Below, piece by piece: positions 9,022 through 18,587 of a DNA stretch of 64,000 bases. Position numbers and translations under genes: made by a program. This stretch comes from Collimonas arenae. GTDB lineage: Bacteria; Pseudomonadota; Gammaproteobacteria; Burkholderiales; Burkholderiaceae_D. The notes under the pieces were generated by a model that was not told where the DNA came from, made no database searches, and saw nothing but the letters and a program-made list of their open reading frames with translations. Location of the stretch: positions 1,426,001-1,490,000 of the forward strand of contig NZ_CP013233.1 of NCBI RefSeq assembly GCF_001584165.1, read 5' to 3'. Each line of letters opens with the position of its first letter. Positions within the stretch are counted from its first letter, which is position 1.

Positions 9022-9510
9022 TTACCAACGATCGGCCAACATTAAAAAGCCGGGAATCCAGCAGGATGCAACGCCGATGATGACGGTGATGATGCCTAGC
9101 GACCGAATGTTTTTCTGAAGAGCCAAAGCCAGGAAAAACAGGAACCAGAGTAGTCCCCATGCCAGCCACATCACGGTCGAGCGCATGTCTTGCGCCATGG
9201 CCATCCAGGCCATCGGCAGCGTATTGATGGCGACAAACAGACAATACCAGCCTAGGCCTTTTCCGCTCATTCCTTTCCATTGCACCACCGCCAGATACAA
9301 GTAGGTGAAGGCAAACAGCAAACCGGCGGCAACACTGAGATAGCCGGCGTTATCAACGCTACGGATGATGCCCAACAGGCTGATGAACAGCGCCAGCATG
9401 CCGATCAAAAAATTGAAGACGGCGTTTTCGCGCGCCTCTATCCGGCCGGTCAATCCAACGCCATTGACGACCAGCACCGCGCCGATGAAAAGTAAAGCTA
9501 TGCCCAACAT
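9022..9510 (-). CDS. AmiS/UreI-family amide or urea channel
   Basis: A 162-residue membrane protein with six hydrophobic segments. The pattern LLFAFTYLYLAVVQWKG followed by GKGLGWYCLFVA (residues 83-94) is characteristic of AmiS/UreI proteins, which form channels for urea or short-chain amides in the inner membrane. Length is near the usual 170-200. In other bacteria the gene sits with amidase or urease genes, but none is nearby here, so the physiological substrate is open. Confidence 0.75.
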   Translation of the reverse strand: MLGIALLFIGAVLVVNGVGLTGRIEARENAVFNFLIGMLALFISLLGIIRSVDNAGYLSVAAGLLFAFTYLYLAVVQWKGMSGKGLGWYCLFVAINTLPMAWMAMAQDMRSTVMWLAWGLLWFLFFLALALQKNIRSLGIITVIIGVASCWIPGFLMLADRW

Positions 9511-9679
9511 GATGTAATTCCTTCTGCAAGACCGTCATGATTCTTGTCGGATTTTTCGAACTTGCGGCAAGGTACGCGATTCCTGAGCGCGCGGGTTCGC
9601 CGGAATCGTATAAGGCCAATATGCATATTTGTCTTGAAATTGATGACCACATAGGCCCAATGCCCTGAGGACGGAGCGT

Positions 9680-9769
9680 AGCGACTCAGACATTCGCCGT
9701 ATGTTCAAGGAACTTACTTCCCTGACGCCTGCCGAATACCGCCAGACTTTTGCAACACTTATGGCATGA
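9680..9769 (+). pseudogene. Remnant of an AraC-family regulator C-terminus
   Basis: Thirty codons ending in TGA at 9767-9769 read SDSDIRRMFKELTSLTPAEY and then RQTFATLMA. This matches the second helix-turn-helix of AraC/XylS regulators, where an FRRxF...GxTPxxYR pattern is typical. Upstream, the frame is closed by stops near 9650 and no effector domain is present. It is the last piece of a deleted gene. It lies between the AmiS-like gene (start 9510) and a lipoprotein gene. Confidence 0.55.
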
Positions 9770-9787
9770 TGGCAACCGTTTAATGTG

Positions 9788-10336
9788 ATGTCAGAGTTAT
9801 TGTTTATGATATTTCAAAGATATATCGCGGGAAGAACGCATCTACTGGCCTGTGCGGCGGCGTTGTTTGTCTGCGCCTGCGGGGAGAAGGCGGCTGAGAC
9901 TGCACCGACGAGCGACGAAAAGAGGTTTCGTTCGGCCGTGGTTTTGCCTACACCGGTAGCGCCGGGTGAGGTAAGGGTTGTCTATTCGGACGCGCAGCGT
10001 AAAAGTGCAAAGTCGCAAGCGGCCGGCTTGTTGAAGGAAATGAGAAAAGCCGAACGGCTCTCGCACGATTTGCAGATCATGCACAACAAAACCCGCTACT
10101 ATCGCGAATTCAACAACCCGCTGGAAAATTTGTTGCGGGATTGGCCGGGTGCGCACAACAAGGATCAACCTTTGTTTGCCGAACTGGGTGATTGTGCAGC
10201 TGCCGGTCACAAAATTCTGACCGTCGGTAAAGGCATTAAAAGGCACGAGTTTCAGAAGAAACATCTCACTCGTGAGCGCAATGCCTATCTCGAGTTGATG
10301 GAGAAATGCGAGCGGGCAATCGTCAGCTTCCAGTAA
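9788..10336 (+). CDS. Putative lipoprotein of unknown function
   Basis: About 182 residues. A long n-region is followed by a hydrophobic core and a possible lipobox VCAC. A GTG at 9785 and an ATG at 9806 are alternative starts; the latter gives a conventional 24-25-residue signal. No convincing ribosome site distinguishes them. The mature part is basic and rich in Lys, Arg and aromatic residues (KTRYYREFNNPLENLL), with two later cysteines (GDCAAAGHK and EKCERAI). I recognise no family. It is followed after 74 bases by a ParB-like gene in the same direction. Confidence 0.55.
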   Translation: MSELLFMIFQRYIAGRTHLLACAAALFVCACGEKAAETAPTSDEKRFRSAVVLPTPVAPGEVRVVYSDAQRKSAKSQAAGLLKEMRKAERLSHDLQIMHNKTRYYREFNNPLENLLRDWPGAHNKDQPLFAELGDCAAAGHKILTVGKGIKRHEFQKKHLTRERNAYLELMEKCERAIVSFQ

Positions 10337-10410
10337 AATTCGGCTTGCCGTGTGGCCTAAAGCGGTCACCCTGCGTACACTAGCCGCGATTCCCTTATTT
10401 CTCCTGAACC

Positions 10411-11220
10411 ATGACCATCAATGTCAACCCAGATCTCCGTGCCTATATTGATCCGCTAACCGAAGATGAATTCGCTGCATTGGAACGCAGCCTGCTGTCT
10501 GAAGGTTGTCGCGACGCGCTGGTGCTGTGGGGTGATCTGCTGGTAGATGGGCACAATCGCTACGGTATCTGCCAGAAACACGGCATCCCTTTCAATACCA
10601 CGCAGAACAAGACGTTCCAGTCGATGGATGACGTGCACTTGTGGATGATCGATAACCACCTGGGACGACGCAGCGTTTCGGATTTTCAGCGCGGCGTGCT
10701 TGCTCTACGCAAGAAGGAGATCGTAGCGGCACGGGCGTCTCAGGCGCAAACCAGACAATCATCTGTGGAGTCGGCAGAGAGTGATGGTGCGGCCCAATCC
10801 GAGAGCGAGCCGCCGTTGACGCGGGAAGCGGTTGCGCGCGCTGCGCGCGTGAGCAGCGCAACCTTGGGGCAAATCGAAAAAATCCAGAAGACTGCGGCGC
10901 CTGAACTGGTGAGTGCAGTCAAGTCGGGCGTCATTTCCATCAATGCCGCCGCGGCGGTCGCTACCTTACCGAGCGAGGAGCAGGTTGCGGCTGTCGCTGG
11001 CGGCAAGAAGGAACTGCGCCAGGCCGCAAGGCAGGTGCGCGAGGCGCGTTTGCCGCCCAAGCCAGAACTGGAGCCGCCACCGAGCGATGCGACACCTGAC
11101 CAGGTGGAAATTCATCGCTTGATGCAATTGCTCGCCGAGCTTACCGACGAGCGAGACCAGTTGAAAAAGAAGGTGCAGCACCTGACCATTGCACTAGCTG
11201 AGGCGCGTGGCGCGAAATAA
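10411..11220 (+). CDS. Orphan ParB/Srx-fold protein with HTH and coiled coil
   Basis: A 269-residue soluble protein. Residues 1-60 resemble the ParB/sulfiredoxin N-terminal fold, with LLVDGHNRYGIC (43-54) matching its conserved DGhHR segment. WMIDNHLGRRSVSDFQRG follows, as in plasmid- and phage-borne ParB-like proteins. Residues about 136-160 (TREAVARAARVSSATLGQIEK) look like a helix-turn-helix. The C-terminus (about 230-265) is heptad-like and likely dimerises. No ParA partner or parS-like repeat is nearby, so it is not the chromosome segregation gene. Nucleotide-dependent DNA binding or nuclease activity are both possible. Confidence 0.65.
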   Translation: MTINVNPDLRAYIDPLTEDEFAALERSLLSEGCRDALVLWGDLLVDGHNRYGICQKHGIPFNTTQNKTFQSMDDVHLWMIDNHLGRRSVSDFQRGVLALRKKEIVAARASQAQTRQSSVESAESDGAAQSESEPPLTREAVARAARVSSATLGQIEKIQKTAAPELVSAVKSGVISINAAAAVATLPSEEQVAAVAGGKKELRQAARQVREARLPPKPELEPPPSDATPDQVEIHRLMQLLAELTDERDQLKKKVQHLTIALAEARGAK

Positions 11221-11258
11221 ATCAGGCGACGCGCCGATGACCGTACCGGCGTAAAAAA

Positions 11259-12016
11259 TTAATATTTCAGCTTGTAACCGGTCTTGAAAATCCAGGCCAC
11301 GATGGCCAGGAAGGCAACCAGGAAAACCAGTGTCATCGTCAGGCTGATGGTGATGCTGACATCGGCATTGCCATAAAAGCTCCAGCGGAATCCGCTGATC
11401 AGGTAGACCACCGGATTGAACAGGCTGATCGTGTGCCATACCGGCGGTAGCATCTTGATCGAATAAAAACTGCCGCCCAGGAAGGTCAGCGGCGTGATGA
11501 TCAGCAGCGGCACCAGTTGCAGCTTCTCGAAGCTGTCGGCCCAGATGCCGATGATGAAACCGAACAGGCTGAAGGTCACGGCGGTCAGCACCAGGAACAG
11601 GATCATCCACAGCGGATGCTCTATCTGCAGCGGCACGAACAAGCCTGCCGTGGCCAGGATGATCAGCCCAAGGATGATCGATTTGGTGGCGGCGGCGCCG
11701 ACATAGCTGACCACAATTTCGCGATACGAAACCGGCGCCGACAGCAGTTCATAAATGGTGCCGGTGAATTTCGGGAAATAGATGCCGAAGGAGGCATTCG
11801 AGACACTTTGCGTCAGCAGCGACAACATCACCAGCCCCGGCACGATGAAGGCACCGTAGCTGATGCCGTCGATCTGCGAGATGCGCGAACCGATTGCCGC
11901 GCCGAACACGACGAAATACAGCGATGTAGAAATCACCGGGGCGACGATGCTTTGCAATATGGTGCGCCCGGCGCGCGCCATCTCGAAGCGGTACATGGCG
12001 CGGATTGCGTGGAAAT

Positions 12017-12020
<4 letters not shown>
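11259..12020 (-). CDS. ABC-2-type exporter permease (YadH-like)
   Basis: A 253-residue inner-membrane permease with six hydrophobic segments and an ABC-2 pattern ([34 protein letters not shown] near the C-terminus). It belongs with the YadH/NodJ/DrrB group. Its start overlaps the ATPase stop at 12017-12020. Together they form a two-gene exporter, often annotated as drug or polysaccharide export; the substrate is unknown. It converges with the ParB-like gene. Confidence 0.85.
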
Positions 12021-12958
<938 letters not shown>

Positions 12959-13144
12959 GGTGAAAGCGGGTGGCGCATCTGCGCGATGGCAGGATGCGGC
13001 TCGTGATCTGATTGCAGGTGGCCGGTAATGCTGGCCGATTCTCCTGAATGTGCATGATCTTAGCGCATCTGCGGCGGAACGTAATTTCCCATGTTAAATT
13101 CACGTTTTGCGACACGTGTCGCGTTCGACAAAAAGGACGGCACC

Positions 13145-13552
13145 ATGTGGACTCACGAAGAAAGCATTGAGACAACGGCCACTCCGGCGCGGATCTGGGA
13201 ACTGTTTTCGAATGTTCCCGGCTGGGTAAAATGGAACAGTGGGATCGAGAGCATTCAGATCCACGGCCCATTTGCGCACGGCACGACATTCGCCATGCGG
13301 ATTCCCGGAGATATCTCATTTACCAGCGTATTGACCGAGGTCCGGGAGAATGAAAGTTTTACCGACGAGACTGTCATTGAAGGAACGCGCGTGCTGGTGC
13401 ACCACAAGATTGTGCCATTGGCGTCAGGGCGTACAAAAGTCATCTACAGCACGGAAGTTACCGGCCCTGCTGCTGCCGAATTCGGCCCGATGGTTACGGC
13501 GGATTTCCCGGATGTACTTGGTGCGTTGAAAAATATCGCTGAAAACCCGTAA
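13145..13552 (+). CDS. SRPBCC-family (START-like) protein
   Basis: A 135-residue protein of the polyketide cyclase/SRPBCC fold. It begins THEESIETTATPARIWELFS, the usual first strand and helix. VPGWVKWNSGIESI and a strand-rich core follow, ending in a C-terminal helix. Such proteins bind hydrophobic ligands or act as cyclases/dehydrases; no catalytic role can be assigned. I start at 13145 because AAGGA at 13133-13137 has correct spacing. It diverges from the ABC exporter. Confidence 0.8.
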   Translation: MWTHEESIETTATPARIWELFSNVPGWVKWNSGIESIQIHGPFAHGTTFAMRIPGDISFTSVLTEVRENESFTDETVIEGTRVLVHHKIVPLASGRTKVIYSTEVTGPAAAEFGPMVTADFPDVLGALKNIAENP

Positions 13553-13602
13553 CGTTGGTAGTCGTCCTGCTCGCCGGCTTTTTTTGAAGCCCTGATACGT
13601 AT

Positions 13603-14169
13603 ATGGAAACACTCGTTGGTCAAAGAATAAGGCTGCGTCCGTTGCTGGCCTCGGACGCTCCAGCCTTGGTTGCTGCCGCTTCCGATGGCAAACTCTGGAA
13701 CTTGCCTTTCACGGTGGTGCCGTCGTCAGAAACGGTGCAAAGCTACATCCGCACGGCGTTGGACGGCCAAGCTGCCGGAACCGTCATGCCATTTGTGACC
13801 GAGATTCTGGAAACCGGCCAGGTGATAGGTTCTACTCGCTTCTGGAAGATCGACCGGCAGCATCGCAAGCTCGAAATTGGTAGCACCTGGATCGCCGCAA
13901 CATGGCAAGGAACCTATGTCAATACGGAAGCCAAATTCCTGATGCTGTGCTACGCGTTTGAGGTGCTCAACTGCGTGCGGGTGCAGTTCACCACGGATGA
14001 AATCAACGAAAAATCCCGGCGCGCCATACTCCGGCTTGGCGCAAAGCAGGAGGGGATTGTCCGTCATGAAAGAATCATGCCGGACGGCCGTAAAAGAAAT
14101 TCCGTGCGCTTCAGTATTATCGACGACGAGTGGCCTCAGGTTCGTAAAACCTGGAGCAGAAGCTTCTGA
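13603..14169 (+). CDS. GNAT-family N-acetyltransferase (RimJ/RimL-like)
   Basis: A 188-residue GNAT protein of the RimL type. The start GQRIRLRPLLASDAPALV is the family first strand and helix. TGQVIGSTRFWKIDRQHRKLEIGSTWI and NEKSRRAILRLGAKQEGIVR are the characteristic core and C-terminal motifs. It would transfer an acetyl group from acetyl-CoA to an amine (protein N-terminus or small molecule). The substrate cannot be inferred. A GST remnant on the opposite strand abuts its 3' end. Confidence 0.87.
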   Translation: METLVGQRIRLRPLLASDAPALVAAASDGKLWNLPFTVVPSSETVQSYIRTALDGQAAGTVMPFVTEILETGQVIGSTRFWKIDRQHRKLEIGSTWIAATWQGTYVNTEAKFLMLCYAFEVLNCVRVQFTTDEINEKSRRAILRLGAKQEGIVRHERIMPDGRKRNSVRFSIIDDEWPQVRKTWSRSF

Positions 14170-14179
14170 ACGTACGGCC

Positions 14180-14413
14180 TTAGGCGTGTGCAGTTTCCGC
14201 AGCAATCGCTGATGTCACTGCCGCGCGTGACCCGATGCGCTCCATGTAGCGGGCAATCGCCGGCCATCGATCAAGATCAATCCCAAAGAATTTGTTCCAG
14301 CGCATGACGGTGTCTGGATTGCCATATTTTGAGCGTCAACCAACGAACGCGCCGCAATCCTACTGGCATTGCCAGAGAGTCGTGAGGCCGTCAGGTAGGT
14401 TTCTTTTTTGTAT
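14180..14413 (-). pseudogene. Remnant of a glutathione S-transferase gene (3' part)
   Basis: On the minus strand, two adjacent frames read like the C-terminal helical domain of a GST. The downstream piece (SKYGNPDTVMRWNKFFGIDL, then DRWPAIARYMERIGSRAAV to a TAA at 14180-14182) matches the GIDLxxWPxLxxYxxRxxxRPAV pattern. The upstream piece (KKETYLTASRLS) matches the TYLTGxxLSVAD segment in a different frame. The thioredoxin-like half and the start are gone. An intact GST gene of another type lies at 19370-19993. Confidence 0.6.
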
Positions 14414-14473
14414 GGCATCATGTTGCGATTATTTCTCTATCGCAATAGTTGAATTTTGCCGACAAGGATGTCC

Positions 14474-14779
14474 ATGGTTACTTGCTACCTGCGCTATATC
14501 ATCGATCCATACAAGCTCAACGAATTTGAACACTACGGAAAAATCTGGATTCCACTGGTCGAGAAATTCGGCGGTACCCATCATGGATACTTTCTGCCGT
14601 CGGAGGGAGTCAACAACGTGGCGCTGGCGATGTTCACGTTTCCATCGCTCGCTTCGTATGAAACGTACCGGGAAAAATCGCTGCTTGACCCTGAGTGCCA
14701 GGCCGCCTTCAAGTATGCTGAGGATACCCGATGCATCATCAGTTATGAACGCAGCTTTTTCCGTCCAATCTTCAAATAA
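14474..14779 (+). CDS. NIPSNAP-family protein
   Basis: A 101-residue NIPSNAP-type ferredoxin-fold protein. The sequence CYLRYIIDPYKLNEFEHYGK, then WIPLVEKFGGTHHGYFLPSE, is the family hallmark. Function in bacteria is unknown. AAGGA at 14464-14468 favours the ATG at 14474 over 14468 or the TTG at 14456. The gene ends eight bases before the DUF885 gene and is probably co-transcribed with it. Confidence 0.88.
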   Translation: MVTCYLRYIIDPYKLNEFEHYGKIWIPLVEKFGGTHHGYFLPSEGVNNVALAMFTFPSLASYETYREKSLLDPECQAAFKYAEDTRCIISYERSFFRPIFK

Positions 14780-14787
14780 TCAATTCC

Positions 14788-16662
14788 ATGAACGATATGC
14801 CGCAAAGCTTTTCCCGTCGTGACATTCTGCTGACCGCGTTATCTGGCGCGGCTGTCTCCCTGCTGCCAGGCATCGCCAGCGCGCAGCTTATGGAAAAGCC
14901 GTCAGCAGATGCAGAGGCACGGTTTTCTACCATGCTGGCCGATTTTTCAGAAGAAATCTTGCGCCTGTCGCCGATAACGGCAACCTCACTGGGGCTCGAT
15001 TCCGGGGCGCGTTCTGCACTCAAGTCGCGCCTGCAGGATGGTTCACCTGCCGGTGAGGCCGAATGGGCCGCTCAAGTCAAATCGATGCTGGTTCGGATGG
15101 GAACCGTGGACCGTAATCAACTCAGCCCGGATGCGCAAATCCGTTACGACAGCGTGCGTTACGCGGCGGCAGAGGGCGTGAATGGCTTGCGCTTTTCCTA
15201 CGGCGGTGCAGCCAGTGGTTTCAATGGTGGCACCAGCCCATTCCCGGTGACGCAACAGGACGGCGCACTGACCTTCGTTCCAGAGTTTCTGGATTCCCAG
15301 CACAAGATCGCCAACGCTGCCGATGCAGAAGCTTATCTTGAACGCGTGAAGGCGATGGCGCGCCTGATGGACCAGCAAAGCGCACGCATTGCCGAGCAGG
15401 CCGGGAAAGGCATCATGCCACCCGATTTCATTGCACACACGGCACTCGGCCAGTTGCGCGACTACCGCAAGACGCCGGCAGCGGCGCAGAAGCTGGTTAC
15501 TTCGATCAGTGTGCGCACCGAGGAACTTGGCATTCCTGGCAATTGGCAAGGGCGCGCGACGGATCTGGTCAAAACGATGATCTATCCAGCGCTCGATCGC
15601 CAGATATCGACCCTTGCCAAAGCTACCGCGAAGGCCACTGACGTCGCCGGCGTGCATCGCTTGCCGGATGGTGCCGCGTATTACGAATGGGCATTGCAGC
15701 TGGGGACGACGACCACTCGCAACGCCGGTGAAATCCACGCGATCGGCCTGGAGCAGAACAAGATGCTGCAGGCACGCATCGATGTCATCCTGAAGGCGCA
15801 AGGGCTCACGCAAGGTACAGTCGGCGAGCGCCTGCTGGCGCTGTCAAAAGATCCCAAACGCTTCTATGCCGACAACGACCAGGGGCGCGAGCAACTGATC
15901 GCCTATTGCAATGAACGCGTCGCCGCGGTCAGGGCGCTGATGCCGAGGATTTCGCACCTCGACTTGAAGGCGCCGCTGGTGATCAAGCGCGTGCCGCCCG
16001 ATATCGAAGCCGGCGCGCCGCTCGGTTACATGAACTTTCCCGCGCTGGACGGTTCGCGGCCGGCGATTTATTACATTAACCTGAAATCGACCACCTTGTG
16101 GCCGAAGGCCGAGATTGCGACGCTGACCGCCCATGAAGGCATCCCGGGCCACACCTGGCAGGGTGCGTATCTGGCGGAGCATCATGCAGAGACGCCGTTG
16201 ATTACCTCGATGATGGGTTTCAACGCGTTTATCGAAGGCTGGGCACTTTACGCGGAACAACTGGTTGATGAGTTCGGCTTGTATGCCGATGATCCGTTCA
16301 GCCGGATCGGCTATCTGCAAGCACAGCAGTTCCGTGCCTGCCGCCTCGTGGTTGACACCGGCCTGCACGCGATGAAATGGACGCGCCAGCAGGCGATCCA
16401 GTTCCTGGTCGAGAACAGTGGTCGCGGAGTTGCCGCCATGACCAGCGAGGTCGACCGTTATTGCGTATCGCCGGGACAAGCCTGTGGCTACAAGATGGGT
16501 CACAATGAAATGCTGCGCCAGCGCGAACGGGCAAAATTGGCGCTCGGCGGAAAATTCGATTTGGCGGGCTTTAATGATGCATTGGTGAAAAGCGGTGGTG
16601 TGCCATTGACGGTGTTGCCGACAGTGATTGATCGCTATATTGCCGGTGTGCGGACTGCATAA
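14788..16662 (+). CDS. Tat-exported DUF885 protein (putative metallopeptidase)
   Basis: A 624-residue DUF885 protein. The N-terminus has a twin-arginine signal (SFSRRDILLTALSGAA, then LLPGIASA), so it should be exported folded, with any metal already bound. The conserved HEGIPGH near residue 449 resembles a zinc-peptidase HExxH-like site, and GWALYAEQL about 40 residues later supplies a further acidic ligand. C-terminal SEVDRYCVSPGQACGYKMG is also typical of the family. Peptidase activity is inferred from the family; the substrate is unknown. Confidence 0.85.
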   Translation: MNDMPQSFSRRDILLTALSGAAVSLLPGIASAQLMEKPSADAEARFSTMLADFSEEILRLSPITATSLGLDSGARSALKSRLQDGSPAGEAEWAAQVKSMLVRMGTVDRNQLSPDAQIRYDSVRYAAAEGVNGLRFSYGGAASGFNGGTSPFPVTQQDGALTFVPEFLDSQHKIANAADAEAYLERVKAMARLMDQQSARIAEQAGKGIMPPDFIAHTALGQLRDYRKTPAAAQKLVTSISVRTEELGIPGNWQGRATDLVKTMIYPALDRQISTLAKATAKATDVAGVHRLPDGAAYYEWALQLGTTTTRNAGEIHAIGLEQNKMLQARIDVILKAQGLTQGTVGERLLALSKDPKRFYADNDQGREQLIAYCNERVAAVRALMPRISHLDLKAPLVIKRVPPDIEAGAPLGYMNFPALDGSRPAIYYINLKSTTLWPKAEIATLTAHEGIPGHTWQGAYLAEHHAETPLITSMMGFNAFIEGWALYAEQLVDEFGLYADDPFSRIGYLQAQQFRACRLVVDTGLHAMKWTRQQAIQFLVENSGRGVAAMTSEVDRYCVSPGQACGYKMGHNEMLRQRERAKLALGGKFDLAGFNDALVKSGGVPLTVLPTVIDRYIAGVRTA

Positions 16663-16690
16663 CGCAAAGCGGCAAGCGTATTCAATCCGA

Positions 16691-17089
16691 TTAAGACCGC
16701 GCTCGCACCACCAATTCGCTGAAGCCGGAAACCGCATCCGGCTCACGCGAAAAGCGATGCTCAGGCAGCAGCGCCAGCAGCAACTCTGCTGTAGTGCGCA
16801 CGATGCATCCGCGCGCCACATGCCCCCCTGATACACGGCCTTGGGCATCGGCCACAGAGATATGAAGATGTGCGCCATCCGGGGAGAGCGAACCGGCAAG
16901 TGTCAGGATTTCAATGTCGCCGCACAGCTCGGTGGATTGTGTGGCACCGGCAAACCGCAATTGTGCTACTGAGAGACTGCCTATGCCCTGCAGCACGAAG
17001 GCTGCGCTTACGCCATGTTCAACCAGGACGGACTCAAGAGAGGCGCGCAAGTCTTGTCCGGGAGCGAGGCGTAGAGCTAAGGTTTGCAT
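16691..17089 (-). CDS. PPC/DUF296-domain protein
   Basis: A 132-residue PPC (plants and prokaryotes conserved) domain protein. Landmarks are LRLAPGQDLRASLESVL, FVLQGIGSLSVAQLRFAGA, the histidine-containing DGAHLHISVAD and GGHVARGCIVRTTAEL, the trimer-forming core. In plants the domain partners an AT-hook; bacterial stand-alone versions are uncharacterised. The histidines may hold a metal. Upstream in-frame ATGs reach 17221, but the conserved domain begins at 17089. Confidence 0.78.
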   Translation of the reverse strand: MQTLALRLAPGQDLRASLESVLVEHGVSAAFVLQGIGSLSVAQLRFAGATQSTELCGDIEILTLAGSLSPDGAHLHISVADAQGRVSGGHVARGCIVRTTAELLLALLPEHRFSREPDAVSGFSELVVRARS

Positions 17090-17308
17090 GATAGCTGCAA
17101 GACTAATCCAGTTTTGGCGAAAGTCAATCAGCCGTCGGCTTTTATCGACCGGTTGATCAAAATGGTGTTGATTGTCACTCATGGCATGTTGAAAGGCGAT
17201 CAACCCAACTCGGGATATCAACCGAAATCAATTTCATCGGCGTCAATGCCAAGCCAGGTTTGGACACTACAGGAGTCGGCTTTATTGGGTTTCTAATGTT
17301 GAAAAAGT

Positions 17309-17337
17309 GTTTTTGTTGCAACGTATTATTGTATAAT
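17309..17337 (+). promoter_or_regulatory. Putative sigma-70 promoter of the LysM/LprI-like pair
   Basis: A perfect TATAAT is at 17332-17337. A weak -35 candidate, GTTTTG at 17309-17314, lies 17 bases upstream, within AT-rich sequence. It is about 80 bases before the GTG start at 17419, so a leader of some 75 bases is predicted. Confidence 0.45.
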
Positions 17338-17418
17338 TGGCAACTTCTTGGGGCTGTGACTTTCAGCGGTATTTCATGGAGGTTGAGGCGCTCGACAAAC
17401 GTTCAATAAGGAGCTTGT

Positions 17419-18159
17419 GTGGCGGCGGCAATTCAACAGAAATCTGGTTTTGAAAAATGGCAAGACGGGCTTAGCAATGCGTCGAGTGATGCCAAGTGGA
17501 ATTCTCACGACTGTGACATCAGGGCTGCGGTTAATGAATACAATTATCACTTGATGAAAACAAACGGATATTTTTCGTTGGATTGGCAACTGATTAAAGC
17601 GATGGTTTGGGTGGAGTCAGGGGCGGAGAGTCCAGAGTGGAAAACCAAACCTATGCAAATTGGCGTGCCAGGAGATCCGGGATTGTCGTCATTTCTCTCT
17701 GGTAAAGAAGGTGGCGATTTAATCATCCCGCCAAGTTATAAAAACTATTTCTCTCGCTCAGCGGTCGCAGTAAACCCGATCCAGAATATCCGCGCTGGAA
17801 TAGGTTATGTGTTAATACGGATGGCTAGAATGGATTACGCAACTATCCTTGATTCAGACTCCAAGACCTATGACGTGATGGTGAAATCCGGCGATAGTTT
17901 AGACCGAATTGCAAAAGAAAAAGGAACGACGGTAGATCTACTAAGAAGGCTTAATCGGGATACGACTTTGCTTCGCCCAGGACAAAAGTTGATGTATCAG
18001 AAGGCGTCTGTTCAGCGCGTTATAACGGGGTGGCGAAGCATCACTCCCAGCACGATTGCGCAACGCTACAACGGTGGAGGTGATCCAAACTATGAGAAAA
18101 AACTCGACTACGCGCTAATGCTGATCAAGCAGGGGAAGGTGGCAGAATGCACCCAATGA
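17419..18159 (+). CDS. LysM protein with lysozyme-like domain, candidate antibacterial effector
   Basis: A 246-residue protein with no signal peptide or membrane segment. Residues 52-140 look like a lysozyme/lytic-transglycosylase fold: LIKAMVWVESGAE puts a candidate catalytic Glu at 66, and KTKPMQIGVPGDPG (76-88) stands where transglycosylases have GLMQ. Residues 151-193 are a LysM peptidoglycan-binding motif (VKSGDSLDRIAKEKGTTVDL to LRPGQKLMY). The GTG start has AAGGAG at 17408-17413. The gene is visibly AT-richer than its flanks and overlaps an LprI-like gene. A wall hydrolase without Sec signal beside a periplasmic inhibitor suggests delivery by a type VI system; no T6SS genes are in the window. 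Confidence 0.65.
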   Translation: MAAAIQQKSGFEKWQDGLSNASSDAKWNSHDCDIRAAVNEYNYHLMKTNGYFSLDWQLIKAMVWVESGAESPEWKTKPMQIGVPGDPGLSSFLSGKEGGDLIIPPSYKNYFSRSAVAVNPIQNIRAGIGYVLIRMARMDYATILDSDSKTYDVMVKSGDSLDRIAKEKGTTVDLLRRLNRDTTLLRPGQKLMYQKASVQRVITGWRSITPSTIAQRYNGGGDPNYEKKLDYALMLIKQGKVAECTQ

Positions 18160-18587
18160 ATAAATGTTTGCTCGCCGTCACGCTTGCATTATTGGGGAGT
18201 GGCAGCGTGTTGGCCGATGGCGCGCAAAACAAACAATCAGCGCTGGAGGAATGCAGTGCCTATTCTGGCGCGGGCATGCGTGGCTGTCTCCAAAAGAAAG
18301 CAGATGCCAGCGGCATCGAACTGGCGCGAGCAGAAAGCAACGTACGCGGAGCGTTGAAAAAATGGGACGAAGATGCGCAGTACGTAAAGTTGGCCCAATC
18401 TAGGTTTGAGGTTTCAAACAAGGAGTTTTTACGCTATCGCGATGCATATTGCGGGTTTAATGCATCACTCGGCGGAGGGGCGATTGGTGGCGCGCTGGAC
18501 ACTCGGAAGCTGGCTTGTACTGCCGAGTTGAACGTGAATCGTTCGCAGCAAATCTTGGATGCTGTTTCACATCTTCCGTTGAAATGA
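18147..18587 (+). CDS. LprI-like (DUF1311) periplasmic protein, candidate immunity
   Basis: A 146-residue protein with a Sec signal peptide (cleavage near VLA-DG, residues 22-24). It has a DUF1311/LprI-type domain: LAQSRFEVSNKEFLRYRDAYC ending at Cys102, a Gly-rich loop GGGAIGGAL and CTAELNVNRSQQIL at 124-137. Mycobacterial LprI inhibits lysozyme. AGGGGAAGG at 18131-18139 suits the ATG at 18147, inside the previous gene; an ATG at 18156 gives an ATGA overlap. Tight coupling to the wall-hydrolase-like gene suggests it protects the producer's own peptidoglycan. The role is inferred. Confidence 0.7.
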   Translation: MHPMNKCLLAVTLALLGSGSVLADGAQNKQSALEECSAYSGAGMRGCLQKKADASGIELARAESNVRGALKKWDEDAQYVKLAQSRFEVSNKEFLRYRDAYCGFNASLGGGAIGGALDTRKLACTAELNVNRSQQILDAVSHLPLK

